Of a stretch of 64,000 nucleotides of DNA, positions 1 through 9,933 are shown piece after piece. A program made the position numbers and the translations under genes. Every line of letters begins with the position of its first letter. Within the stretch, counting starts at the first letter, position 1. The DNA is from Globisporangium splendens (taxonomy: Eukaryota; Oomycota; Peronosporomycetes; Pythiales; Pythiaceae), in NCBI GenBank assembly GCA_006386115.1, contig VFIW01000142.1, forward strand, positions 29,683-93,682, read 5' to 3'. The notes beneath the pieces are model-generated. The model was not told where the DNA came from and ran no database searches. It saw nothing but the letters and a program-made list of their open reading frames with translations.

Positions 1-1
1 A

Positions 2-1813
2 CTGCAGTTACTGTTCCATAACCAAGATGCCCTGGGGTTGCTGAATAGGTTTGACTTACGAGTCACTACTCACTGGGTGCTTGAAGCTTTGGTTAATGTC
101 CTCAACCAGCCAAACGGGCGTGTGTCTGCGGCTGCGCAGTCGTTGGATTTGCTTCCGTGCCTTACCCGATTTTTGGCCCAAGCAGACGACCAACTGGCAA
201 TTGACCTGTCGCTGCAAATTGTGTTTGAAATGGGAGGCAGCTCTGGTGAAATGGCTGAAGTTCTCCTGCTTCAGCTTGCTGAGCATGGTATCATCTGGTA
301 TTTGACGCTTCTGCTGTTCAACTATGTCCCGGATCAAAAGAACGCAGAAGATGATTCGCAACGAATTGGTATTGGTGCTGCGAAGGCTCTCGAACAGATC
401 TTGAAAGCGTCTGCGAAAGAGGAATCGATTGCTGTTTACGTCAAGCGAATGCAGACAACAATCGAGAATGTGTTTACGAGACCGCTGATCGATATTTTGC
501 GGACATCTGGCCCTGAACCATTTTTGAAGGTTCTTGTGAACGGAATGCGGCAGCCGCATGTGATGTGGACGGAGCGCATGCGGGCTGAACTGATCAGCAT
601 TGCGCAGAGAGCGGTTAAATTCCATGCCAATCTGGATCTAAGTGGACAAGATGTCCACCGAGTGTTCGAGCTGCCGGCACATTTCATGTACACTGCGCAA
701 AAGGAAGAACTGTGTGTGGCTGGAATCTACGTCAACTTTTACAACGAGAGCCCGCAAGTAGGTATTGAGGCTCAGATTGCTGGCCACCAGAACCCTGTGC
801 AAGTTGCAGAACCTGTACCAACTCCGGGGCGGAAACCATTGACGAGAAAAGCCCTTCAGGCTGCCGCTGCAGCAGCTGCTGCGACTGAAAGCAAGACTGT
901 AAGTGGCCACGTGATGCACGGCTTGCTTGCCGCGCTGTCTCATGACATCTCTGGAGTTCGAGCTCAGCCGTCAATCCTGGAAGCTGTTTTGTTGCAACGA
1001 CTGTTGCCCATTGCGACGGCGATCCGACATCTCATTCAGTATACGCCAGATATGGATCTCCAAGTGGTGCAGTCGGATGGAATTTTGGCTCTCCTGTTTG
1101 TGCTTGATCACGAAGCTCAACCACAAGGATTCTCATTTGCATGCGCTCCGTTGCTCCAACTCCGCTGTATTGAATGCTTGCACATGTTGTCGTTCAGCAG
1201 CAAGTGCGTGGATTCCTTGGCAACTCTGGTGCCGCCGTTTATCAAGAGTGCGTTCCAGGTGGTCTACAAGAACTTGTCGAGAACCGAGGCGTCTACTGAG
1301 GGTCAGCTGGCGCGAATTACGCTTCAACTGCTGGGCAATCTTTGTTTGATCCCAGCTTGCATTGACAACTTGGTGAAAGGAATGAATCCTACGAGCTTGT
1401 CGGCTTTGCTGCCTCATGTTTGGCAGGGCGACCCAAACGAGATGCAGCTTTTGCTTTGCTTGCACATGATTCCTCTGAAGCGGCACACACAAGCAGCGAC
1501 GCAGTTTGCGAAGGCTGCAGTGAGTTCTCAGTTGGCGTCGTCGTTGCTGAACCTCCTTTCGACGCTTGTGCCAAAGTCGAAGTTGGGTGAGAGCACACTG
1601 ACAAAGTCGTACGCTGCTCGTTTCCTCTCCGTGCTGTCGTCGAACCCCGGTAGCGGCGGCGCGATCTCCAGTCTCCTGGTTGCATCTCGGGTGTGGGAAA
1701 CCCACGGTGACACAACTCAAGGATCGTCTGATGACCTTCGACGACTTCTAGTCCAGCCGCATGCGCCTGCTTTGCTGAAGTCAGACCGTGCAAATCCACA
1801 AAAGATCGGGTAA
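2..1813 (+). CDS. RME-8/DNAJC13-like protein, C-terminal part (5' truncated by window edge)
   Basis: The frame is open from base 2, so this is the 3' end of a longer gene; about 603 residues are visible and it stops at TAA 1811-1813. The visible part is all alpha-helical, ARM/HEAT-like, with no membrane segment. I read it as the end of the very large J-domain protein RME-8/DNAJC13, which works on endosomes with Hsc70 in clathrin and sorting-nexin dynamics. The cues are a segment like the family's penultimate helical block (MRQPHVMWTERMRAEL) and a closing SRVWETHGD that resembles the family's C-terminal SxVWxxxxDQKHD. The J domain and GYF-like motifs would lie upstream, outside the window. Alternative: another large armadillo-repeat scaffold. 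The coding call is solid; the family name is moderate. Confidence 0.65.
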   Translation: MQLLFHNQDALGLLNRFDLRVTTHWVLEALVNVLNQPNGRVSAAAQSLDLLPCLTRFLAQADDQLAIDLSLQIVFEMGGSSGEMAEVLLLQLAEHGIIWYLTLLLFNYVPDQKNAEDDSQRIGIGAAKALEQILKASAKEESIAVYVKRMQTTIENVFTRPLIDILRTSGPEPFLKVLVNGMRQPHVMWTERMRAELISIAQRAVKFHANLDLSGQDVHRVFELPAHFMYTAQKEELCVAGIYVNFYNESPQVGIEAQIAGHQNPVQVAEPVPTPGRKPLTRKALQAAAAAAAATESKTVSGHVMHGLLAALSHDISGVRAQPSILEAVLLQRLLPIATAIRHLIQYTPDMDLQVVQSDGILALLFVLDHEAQPQGFSFACAPLLQLRCIECLHMLSFSSKCVDSLATLVPPFIKSAFQVVYKNLSRTEASTEGQLARITLQLLGNLCLIPACIDNLVKGMNPTSLSALLPHVWQGDPNEMQLLLCLHMIPLKRHTQAATQFAKAAVSSQLASSLLNLLSTLVPKSKLGESTLTKSYAARFLSVLSSNPGSGGAISSLLVASRVWETHGDTTQGSSDDLRRLLVQPHAPALLKSDRANPQKIG

Positions 1814-2741
1814 AGGACGAGGAATGCAAGTGAAAAAGATATAAAAAAGATATAGAGCGCGACAGGACCCAGGTATTTTGTAATGTGGATAATGTAAACC
1901 TCTGTTGGTCGCTGGATCTCACCCCATTGACAAATGCCAAAGTATGTACCAGGCTACCGTTTCCTCGATGGCAAGTCCGCAACCTGAGTTTGGACGAGCT
2001 CAACCTCTCAGTGCTCATGTGGGCAAGTGCGGGGTAGTAGACGTGATTTGGAAGCGGGACATTGCGACCAAGTAGAGCCTCCATGAGCAGGAAAGCATGA
2101 CACAAAGTTACAACCGTGAGTACCGAGTGACTTTGAGTGACGTGCTTGCACGTAAGGAAAAACTCGCTGTAGACAAACGGGGTGATGACTTCGGTGTGCT
2201 CGACGAGGATAACGAATCCGACAACGTGCTTCAGCGCCTTTTTCACAAACGCAGGCTTGAGTTTGGCTTCAAGTTTGGCAATGCGCGAAGAAGAAGAAGG
2301 CGACCGACTGGGGCTTCGTCTGTGTTGGCTGCCAGCGCTCGTCTGAGGTAGCGTACTCGTCCATTTGTACTGGCTTCCTTTGTGAGCATCGCCAGGTGCT
2401 ATCGACGCTTTCTTTGCCGTTTTGGGCACAAACGACAGCACATTTTTGACGCATGTTGCAGCATTGCCATTGGATGGCAGGGTACACATGCGCGTTCTTG
2501 GGGTGGCTTTTTTGTGCAGGGACATCACCGCTTTTAGTGAGCTGGTTTGCCTGGACTCTGCAAAATGCTGCCGCGCAAATGTCAGACGAGCGCGCGCGCC
2601 ACGTACATTCCAGTGCGACAGGCAGCAACGACACCCATGCACTTGGCGGAAAGCTGCATCATTTTCGCAGCTCTTTGCTTTCTTGGACACGACACCCCAA
2701 TTGTCAACTATACGCATTCGGATGATACTGGCAAAGATCAC
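1814..2741 (-). CDS. Possible hypothetical protein (minus strand), weak
   Basis: A minus-strand frame is open through this whole gap and continues antisense into the 3' end of the upstream gene, so only the part outside that gene is informative. It would give a basic protein with a Ser/Arg-rich stretch (SRSPSSSSR), then a helix (AKLEAKLKPAFVKKALKHV) and a mixed hydrophobic stretch with scattered Cys/His. No family is recognised, no splice structure was worked out, and the first Met is only the first available one. It may be a real small gene with an intron near its end, or a chance frame in an intergenic region. The bracket is approximate. Confidence 0.25.
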
Positions 2742-2878
2742 CTCTCGAACAAGGGTCCGGATGTGGACAAAAGTATAGTTTTAATCGGATAGAGTGTTAA
2801 TTATCCGGACGAACAACTCGTGCAACTTGTGGCTTTGATCAGACCGTCAGAACGGGAACATCTGTCCATCAAACGAAA

Positions 2879-3983
2879 ATGCTGCGCATGGCGAGTGTCG
2901 CGGCCGCGAAGGCGACGCAGAAGCGCTTCGGACGCAGCGCATTGCGCGCGGCATCCGCTCTGGACAGAAACGCAGATGCGATCGCCCAACTAGCTGCGCT
3001 CAGCGTGCGCTGTCACTCGTCGTCGGCGTCCGACAAGAAGAAGCCGCCGGTCGTGCAGGTGCTGCACCAGAAAGCCGAGCCCGTGACGTACGCTCAAGTG
3101 GAGCAGGACATCGCGGCGATGCAGCGCGAGATCCGCGACGCATACAAGTACGTAGCTGTGTACACTGGAAGCGCGTGTATGCTGTGATTGTGGGGGTGTA
3201 TTTACATTTGCTCTTGCTAGTGCGGGGAACTACAATGAAGCGCTCGAAGTCGGTCTCTCGTGTCGCGATGCCGTCAAGAGCCACTTCGGCGAGAAACACC
3301 CGGTATTTGCTAGCACGATCACGAACATCGCGCTGATGTACAAGAACCTGGGCCGCATGGAGGAAGCCGTCGAGTCGTACGAGTACGCGCTGCAGACGTA
3401 CAAGGAGAGCGTCGGCGAGCAGCACGCGTCCTTCGCGACGACGCTGCACAACCTCGGGTCGGTGTACCGCACGCTCTCGCTGTCAGCAGCTGGGATGGAG
3501 CGCGTGAATGCGCTGCACCGCGCGCTTGACTGCTTTGAGGAAGCGCTAAAGATCCGCAAGAGTATCTTGGAGCCTGGCCACCCGGACATCTCGCTCACGA
3601 TGTGCAACTTGGGCATTATCCATTGGCACAACAAGCAGCCGGAGAAGGCCTTCCAGGTGCTCACCGAGGCGAAAGACCTGCTCGAACGCCGCGTCGGACC
3701 TAACAGCACGCTCACGGCGCTGGCGATGAACAATCTCGCGTATGTGAGCAAGGAGGCGCGCAAGTACGATGAAGCGGTGCAACTGTACGAAAAAGTGGTG
3801 GCGATCCGCGAGCGCGTGCTCGGCACCGAGCACAACGAGACGATCATGGCGCGCCACAATCTTGCGGAAGCGTATCGCGCGAGTGGGCAGGAGGAGAAGG
3901 CGCTCGCGATCCAGCAGCAGATCCTCGACCTCTTCGACGCCGATGCCGCGGAGGATGAACACGATCATTCCAAGAACCGCTGA
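2879..3983 (+). CDS. Mitochondrial tetratricopeptide-repeat (TPR) protein, kinesin-light-chain type repeats
   Basis: Two exons, 2879-3147 and 3221-3983, joined across a 73-nt GT..AG intron give 343 residues; the splice restores DAYNAGNYNEAL, the first TPR. The N-terminus is a strong matrix-targeting presequence: Arg/Ala/Ser-rich, no acidic residue in about the first 28, ending near CHSSSAS. From about residue 90 there are at least five 42-residue repeats of the kinesin-light-chain/nephrocystin kind, with signatures such as LHNLGSVY, CNLGIIHW, MNNLAYV and RHNLAEAY. Such arrays bind peptides or assemble complexes; the partner here is unknown. The last exon ends in an acidic tail. The gene is convergent with the LDAH-like gene that follows. 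Targeting is inferred from composition only. Confidence 0.85.
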
Positions 3984-4386
3984 GAACAATAGCGCTAAGA
4001 TAATACAAAAAAACTCGATTTTGTCACCATGGCTGGTAGGTGACTTCAGGGTGCACTAACTTGCGCAGCTTCTTTGCGTTAAAGGGATGCTATGCCGTAC
4101 ATGAAGCGAAACACATCCGCCTAACTGAACGCGCCTTTTCGAGTCCAGTGTCACAACTTCATAGAGGACAACGAACCATTCCTGTTCGACGTGCAAACAC
4201 CACTGCTTTTCATATCCAGCGAAGTAAAAGCCAAGCTCCACTGACCCGACTCACGTCTGTATGCATTCACTTGTTTACTCCTTTGACTAACTATGGGGGT
4301 ATCCTTTTGCTTGAGCTTGCCTCCTGCTCAGCGTCCAAGCCACTCGACCAGCTATAAAACAACCAAATACTAGTAATAGCACAAAG

Positions 4387-5586
4387 TTACACTTTGTGAG
4401 GCAAAGCGCTGTACGCGTCGCCATCCACGACGTCGCTGATCCACTGGGAAATGTGTGTCGCCATGTCGCGCGTTCCGTTCACGTCCATCATGAAGCCATG
4501 CGATTGAGGGATCATGCGGTGACGCGACTTGGTGAAGCGCTCTTGGTATCCTTGCACGAACTCGTTGGGCACCCAGTCGTCGACGGGCGAGTACACAAAC
4601 AGCGTCTTGTCTTCGTGCGTCTTGACGAGGGAGTCGTCCAATTCGCGCACTTGCTGCATCTCGTGCAGCGCCATCAGGAGAACGTTGCGCATCACGTGGC
4701 GGTTCACGAGCGACAGCGTGGCATGCTGCAGCACGTCTTCCGTGGCACGGCCGATCGCCAAGCGGATGAAAAATTGGCGCACGATAGTTGGGCACAGGAA
4801 CTCCAGCATGTGCACCAGTTTGATCGCGTGCTTGTGCTGCTCAAACACTGGCGTCAGCGCGGCACCCTTTGTGGTCTTCATCATGTGCATGATCGTGGGC
4901 TGCATCAAGCACAACTTTGCGATGTGCTCGGGGTATCGCTCGGCGATCTTCAGTGTGATGTAGCCCCCAATCGAGTGACCGATCACGATGAGCTTCAAAT
5001 TCGGGTTCTGCGCGATTCGTTGATCGACATAGTTGAGTTTGTGCTCGATTTGCTCTTGGAATGTGAACTCGCGTCCGTTGTTCTTCCACGGCATGAAATG
5101 GCCCGCGTTCGACATACTGCGCACTTCATGACGGCGGCCATGGCGCGCAACGATTTCGCGCATCAGCGGCAAGTAAAAGTGCGCGATACCGGGGTTTCCT
5201 GGCACGATCAGCACGAGCACATCGCTGTCGACAACACCATTCGCATCCGGAAGCGCGTGGTACACGATCGATTGCATCTGTACACCTTCCGCGACATCAT
5301 GCCACTCTTCAACTGGACTCAACAGATCCGGGTGGAATTGGATCTCCCCCGCCGCTGCCGCAGCGAGCGCCGGCACGCGAGCGCCGTGTGGATGATGCAC
5401 AACGTGTCGCGCGTGCGTGAGCTCCTGGTTGATCGCGCGGTGCACGCGCAATTGCTCGAGATGGCGCTGGCGGCGGTGGTACACGTACCGAAAGAGCGCC
5501 AGCAGCGCGAGCGGCGCCAACACGCGGTAGCGGCTCTTGACGCGCTCCACGAGCGTCACGAGGAACGGAGGGAGCACGAGCGCCAT
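4387..5586 (-). CDS. Lipid-droplet-associated hydrolase (LDAH)-like alpha/beta hydrolase
   Basis: Single-exon minus-strand gene, 399 residues, close to LDAH length plus an N-terminal extension. Visible motifs: the family GNPG oxyanion-loop motif (VPGNPGIAHFY, residues 128-138), the nucleophile elbow GHSIGGY (Ser205), an acid at SPVDDWVP (Asp336/337) and the catalytic His at QSHGFM (His363). Residues about 6-36 form a hydrophobic segment flanked by Arg, a plausible membrane or lipid-droplet anchor. Family members (UPF0554/C2orf43) sit on lipid droplets or ER and are reported to have weak esterase activity linked to sterol and lipid-droplet turnover. A long plus-strand frame across the same DNA (4396-5634) is a shadow created by the GC bias. 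Confidence 0.88.
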   Translation of the reverse strand: MALVLPPFLVTLVERVKSRYRVLAPLALLALFRYVYHRRQRHLEQLRVHRAINQELTHARHVVHHPHGARVPALAAAAAGEIQFHPDLLSPVEEWHDVAEGVQMQSIVYHALPDANGVVDSDVLVLIVPGNPGIAHFYLPLMREIVARHGRRHEVRSMSNAGHFMPWKNNGREFTFQEQIEHKLNYVDQRIAQNPNLKLIVIGHSIGGYITLKIAERYPEHIAKLCLMQPTIMHMMKTTKGAALTPVFEQHKHAIKLVHMLEFLCPTIVRQFFIRLAIGRATEDVLQHATLSLVNRHVMRNVLLMALHEMQQVRELDDSLVKTHEDKTLFVYSPVDDWVPNEFVQGYQERFTKSRHRMIPQSHGFMMDVNGTRDMATHISQWISDVVDGDAYSALPHKV

Positions 5587-6740
5587 GGTCTCTTCTTTTG
5601 CAGAATGGGGAGGCTGCTAGCGCTCTGCGGATGATGTCATGACCAGATCGAGAGTGATGATGACCCCTTCCGACTTCTTGAACAACGATGGGCCGGATTG
5701 TCACGTCAAACATGAAAAATCTCACCTGGACCTGTCATTTTCTGTCAGATAAGGTACCTTGTTATGGAAAACTATCGAAGGAGTGTGGGTATTTAGGGTA
5801 CTGCGGAGGACAGAATAATTTACAGTTAAACATTTTGGAAGAAGGGGAGGGGGTACTATTCTGACAATAGATCACCCGAAAGCGTTGATATCGAGGACGC
5901 TTCTGTGTCGCTCTCGCTTGTGCATGCACTCCATGTGACTTTCGTATTGGAGGCATGAAGGGCGGCGACTTCAACAAGAGGTAGTTGAGCTTACTGCTAC
6001 TCTTTTAAGTACCTGTTTCTTCGTGGTGGATGCACTTGATGTCTCACGTTTGCTTCTTCATGGGACCAGACGAGCTGAGTCCGACAGCTTGGTTTGGCAG
6101 TTCCACAAGCAGTGTCACCCACAAAACCAGAGTGCAGCAGGGCGAGCTCAGTCTGCAACCTTCCGGTCTCCACTCACGTGCCCCGCAAAGCAAGCTGCCT
6201 CCAAACCCACTGAACATCAACAGCTACAAAAAGGCAAGCAACACACAAGAAGCTCCAAGCATTGACCCGCTAAAGCATTTTTTCAAGTTCTTTGAGCACA
6301 TGGGAAAGTGGATCCAGAAACAATTCCGCAAGCTCCGGAAAATCGCCGACTAAATGAACCACCAAGTCCTACGACTCAAGGTGATCGAAGGCGCTCTTGA
6401 GGTGTGCAACTCACGAGCGTTTTCGATGCACAACTCGGTCTTTCTTGAACAATCTGATAGCCTTGTTGTATTGAGACTTGAGCCGAATATTTAGGGCCTG
6501 GGATCGCAGACAACCACGCACACACACACTCTCCAATACGTTGACGGATGCGATACGCTACCCAAGTGGAGTTGCCGCTACATTAACGCCAGCAATAACT
6601 CAATTTATACGCGAATTTCCCATTTTTTGCTTCATTCCTACAGTTTGCATATTACTTTTTTCTCTAGGGGAAATTCGCCAAACTTCAAGTCGACATCTAC
6701 TATCTGATTGGTCCATTTCCTTTTGTTGACTCTCCAAACA
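5587..6740 (+). other. Intergenic stretch with one doubtful small ORF
   Basis: About 1.2 kb between the divergent LDAH-like gene and the 881-aa gene. The only candidate is 6030-6353 (107 codons), Ser/Pro/Gln-rich and ending in an amphipathic basic helix (HFFKFFEHMGKWIQKQFRK). It has no recognisable family, no convincing promoter and AT-rich surroundings. It could be a remnant or a small real gene. Confidence 0.3.
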
Positions 6741-6748
6741 GCGCTCTC

Positions 6749-6760
6749 ATTGGCTATAAA
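6749..6760 (+). promoter_or_regulatory. Inverted CCAAT box directly followed by TATA box
   Basis: ATTGGCTATAAA: an ATTGG (CCAAT on the minus strand) abuts TATAAA, 76 nt upstream of the ATG at 6836. It lies in an AT-rich stretch just before the coding GC rise, the expected place for a core promoter. Confidence 0.5.
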
Positions 6761-6835
6761 ACACTGTTTACTCAGCGTTTTTCCGAACAGCATCCAGTCA
6801 GCCACCATTCGCAAACAGAAGAACCAAGCGCCAAA

Positions 6836-9481
6836 ATGACAGAAGGAGGCGCTGTGGATGTGGGCGCCATGGGGGTTCAGGCGCTCTTCCAGACGCTGGC
6901 GGCACGCGACGTGCAAGACCCACGCGTTGAGCAGGCGACGCGCGCGCTGCTGCGCTGGCTGCACGCGCGGCTTGCGGCACATTATGCGCCGTCAAGAGGA
7001 GAAGAGAGTGATGCACAGAATGGTGATGTGGACGATGTGTGGGCGAGCGCGGCGCCGTCCGCTAATGCTGCAGCAGCAGGGACAGAGCTTGTGCCTCGTA
7101 TTGGTGGTGCTGTCACTGAAGAAATTTACGTTGAGATCTGCAAAGCGCTCCCGCAGTGGCTCGCTCCAGTGCGCCATTCGCCGATCCCACTTACGTTGTG
7201 GCTGCAGTGGATGGAGATCGGAAGCTGCGTACGCGATCTCCAGCGTATCGTAGAACCCTCCACCGCCGCACATAATGGAATTCCACCGGAGCAAGTTATC
7301 GCATTGATGAAGAATGCGAAGGCGCCAGTGGGGTTTCCAGCTGCGAATGCGCATTGTGATGCGCAACAGCAGATTGCGTTCAGCTGTGGTTTGTGGGATG
7401 TTGTCGTTTCAAGCCCAGTGCAATCCTTTCAAGCGATGACAGCGACGCAAGAAGCCCGCATGCACGAAGAAGGGTGGAGCCAACGACTCGATGTGTTTGT
7501 GCACTGGATGGCTCAAGCCATGCGCGGATACGACGTCGTGTTCCTGAACAATGTCGGCGCGTCGCTCATTGCGCATATCCAAAGCTCGTTGCTGCACGGA
7601 AGCCGACTGCTCTCAAACGTGAATGTTGCCGTGCAGAAGTTGCAGACGCTTATTGGTGCCAAACCAACCGACAACCAGTGGCAAAAGCATGCGTCGAGCA
7701 TTGCGATCATGGTGCTCGTGCAGCATGCGCTGCCGAATGCTCACGAGGACGCAAAAGCAGCGTCTGTGGTCGATTTGCTGGGCAATCTAGTCGTTTCGAA
7801 ACTCAAAATGGACGCGTTCCCGCATACCCACGATCCACATACGATTGTGGGCGTCGCGATCGGCATTGCTTCAGCCACGGCGACAACAAAGGCTCTCAAT
7901 GGCAGCACCTGGACAAGCGTGCTGGTGCAGCAATTCTCGCTACTTCGATGCGTGAACCTCTCGCTTGTCTCGTTCCAAGTCGGTGCCAATGAACAACAAT
8001 CGCAGCGTTTGGCGAATATGAGAAAGGTGTTCCAGGACAACCTCGCGCGCGTGATTCGTTCGAATAACGACGCTGGAATGGTCGCGCTGTCGTTCCAAAT
8101 GACAGAGGCGTGTGTCGTGGAAGCGCTCGGCTTTTTCCGACACTCGGCAGCGTCCTACAAGTCGTTACTCCAGGCACTCCAGTCAGTTTACCCTCCGGAA
8201 TTGCTCCGTGACGTGCTAGTTAAGTACGCTGTTGGCTCAACTGACAAGGAAGCGACCTCAAAAGCAGACACGCGCGCATTGCTGGAGTACTTGAAGACAC
8301 TCTACGACACTGTGGCATCGACGCTGCAGGTGCTCACAGAGACGCAACGCGGGAATCATAGTGCGACGCTGTTAGCGTTTTTGACGCTCTCGAAGTTGGA
8401 GTTTGCGCGCGAAACGTGCTCGTCAAGGGAACGAAATACGTTCATGATCACACTGACCCAGCGACTCGAGGATGCAATCGAGGTGATGCCTGAACCCGTG
8501 TTGTCTAGAATGTTTCGTTCCGTGTCCAACCGCGATGCGCTAGCGGCATGGAGCGCTGCCGATACTGACAATGGCAATGGCGATAACAGCATTCTGCAGG
8601 AGGTGGATATCATCCTGAGTTGTCAAGTGCTCGTCGTGGGGCTCATCATGCAGCGAAAGCTCCGAGTTTTGTTATTCCAGTCGAGTGCATTGATGGACGA
8701 AGCCATCGCACTGGTATTCATGGGTTTGTACAATGGATACGAGCCACTGGACGCCTTTGCACATCGGTTTCTCGGGTTTTGCTTGACGCATTTAGGGCAA
8801 TACATCTCGATCAACGACATCATCCCGCACTATCTGCAGCTGACGCTCGACAAGTACCCAGAGAATGCGAGTCAAGACACTATTGCCAGGACTTGTGGCG
8901 TGATCTTTGGCGCACTGTACTATGCGAGTTCGCTCGCGACTTCAGCTGCAAGTGGTGATGCATTTTTTTCCTCTCCATCTGTGTCAGCGGGACTGAGTTC
9001 GCAGCAACGGATGGTCTTATGGGCGCTGAAAAAATGCTGCGACCGTGTGGCTGAGCTTATGCTCGCTCCAGAGACAACAATCACACCAAGCAAGGCTCTC
9101 GACTCGGCTAATAGTGTCCAAGACGCCAAGGAACCTCAAGACGCAGTCGTCACAGCAAAAGAAAAGCCTTCAGAGCCGAACACGACGACGAAAAGTGGTT
9201 TGTACCTGTCCGGCATCGTGTTTGAGCTCTTGAAGATGGGACCATTGGAGCTGCTGGTCCAGATGGCCATGGAGATCGAGCTGCTGCTGAGCACTTGCGC
9301 TGTGAAGAAGGAAGCGATCGGTGCACTAAAAGAGCAATTATTCGCGTCCATCTCGCAGCATTGCGATGCCGAGAAGCGCGCGTGGCTCGCGGCATGGTAC
9401 GTGGAGCTCGCGAATCTGTACTCAAATGAGGACGCTGATAGGGAGAATGAAGACACAGCAAAGCCCCACGCACGGTTGTAG
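6836..9481 (+). CDS. Conserved-looking 881-residue helical protein, function unknown
   Basis: Single exon, 881 residues, with clear coding GC bias. I do not recognise the family. The sequence is alpha-helical throughout, HEAT/ARM-like, with no signal peptide. Residues about 585-705 hold the most conserved-looking block: a hydrophobic pair (CQVLVVGLIMQR; ALMDEAIALVFMGLY), then AFAHRFLGFCLTHLGQY and IIPHYLQLTLDKYP. The C-terminal quarter has a charged linker rich in Lys/Glu/Thr (about 745-790) followed by another helical block. It starts at the first ATG after a CCAAT/TATA pair, in a good context (CAAAATGAC). It could be a large scaffold or trafficking protein; no function is claimed. Confidence 0.8.
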   Translation: MTEGGAVDVGAMGVQALFQTLAARDVQDPRVEQATRALLRWLHARLAAHYAPSRGEESDAQNGDVDDVWASAAPSANAAAAGTELVPRIGGAVTEEIYVEICKALPQWLAPVRHSPIPLTLWLQWMEIGSCVRDLQRIVEPSTAAHNGIPPEQVIALMKNAKAPVGFPAANAHCDAQQQIAFSCGLWDVVVSSPVQSFQAMTATQEARMHEEGWSQRLDVFVHWMAQAMRGYDVVFLNNVGASLIAHIQSSLLHGSRLLSNVNVAVQKLQTLIGAKPTDNQWQKHASSIAIMVLVQHALPNAHEDAKAASVVDLLGNLVVSKLKMDAFPHTHDPHTIVGVAIGIASATATTKALNGSTWTSVLVQQFSLLRCVNLSLVSFQVGANEQQSQRLANMRKVFQDNLARVIRSNNDAGMVALSFQMTEACVVEALGFFRHSAASYKSLLQALQSVYPPELLRDVLVKYAVGSTDKEATSKADTRALLEYLKTLYDTVASTLQVLTETQRGNHSATLLAFLTLSKLEFARETCSSRERNTFMITLTQRLEDAIEVMPEPVLSRMFRSVSNRDALAAWSAADTDNGNGDNSILQEVDIILSCQVLVVGLIMQRKLRVLLFQSSALMDEAIALVFMGLYNGYEPLDAFAHRFLGFCLTHLGQYISINDIIPHYLQLTLDKYPENASQDTIARTCGVIFGALYYASSLATSAASGDAFFSSPSVSAGLSSQQRMVLWALKKCCDRVAELMLAPETTITPSKALDSANSVQDAKEPQDAVVTAKEKPSEPNTTTKSGLYLSGIVFELLKMGPLELLVQMAMEIELLLSTCAVKKEAIGALKEQLFASISQHCDAEKRAWLAAWYVELANLYSNEDADRENEDTAKPHARL

Positions 9482-9883
9482 ATAAGCAAGCCCACTTGGC
9501 GCCGTTAATGGAGAAGATGAAAATCATATTTTGAAGCAAGAATCATGAGGTCTCATTTCTTCAACTGGTGAATGACGCAGAGGCCACTATTCAAATGGTA
9601 TCACTAAACACATCCACACTCACAAAAAGAAGGTCCTTTTCACTAAATTATACCATTTGAGACACTTTTACGACAATATCCACTTTTGCCTCAATTTGGA
9701 GCTATTTATAGGCAACCAACCGCAACGATAATTTCTCACTTGCATCAACTTTTGCAATGAGTGCCCTTATTCGTAGTATCACTTGACTGATACCATCTCC
9801 GTCTCCCGTCGAGTTTTCACGTCGGTGTCGCTGCCAACTTGAACGTTGAGCCCCAGATGTGAACAGCTCCACCCAGAAAGATT

Positions 9884-9896
9884 CACTCGCCATTTT
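9884..9896 (+). promoter_or_regulatory. Oomycete-type initiator upstream of the hydroxyacyl-CoA dehydrogenase
   Basis: CACTCGCCATTTT matches 11 of 13 positions of the oomycete initiator CATTYYNCAWTTT. It lies about 40 nt upstream of the ATG at 9934, which supports that start over the in-frame codon at 9859, which lies upstream of this initiator. Confidence 0.5.
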
Positions 9897-9933
9897 CACT
9901 CCCTCCGCTCTTCCCTTCATTTCTTTATACACC

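Noticed and set aside
4396..5634. 412-codon plus-strand frame opposite the LDAH-like gene
   Set aside because: His/Arg/Val-rich composition typical of the reverse complement of a GC-biased gene; no domain. The minus-strand frame has the full catalytic triad.
9859..9933. Upstream in-frame start for HADH
   Set aside because: It lies upstream of or within the initiator-like sequence, and the presequence reads naturally from 9934.
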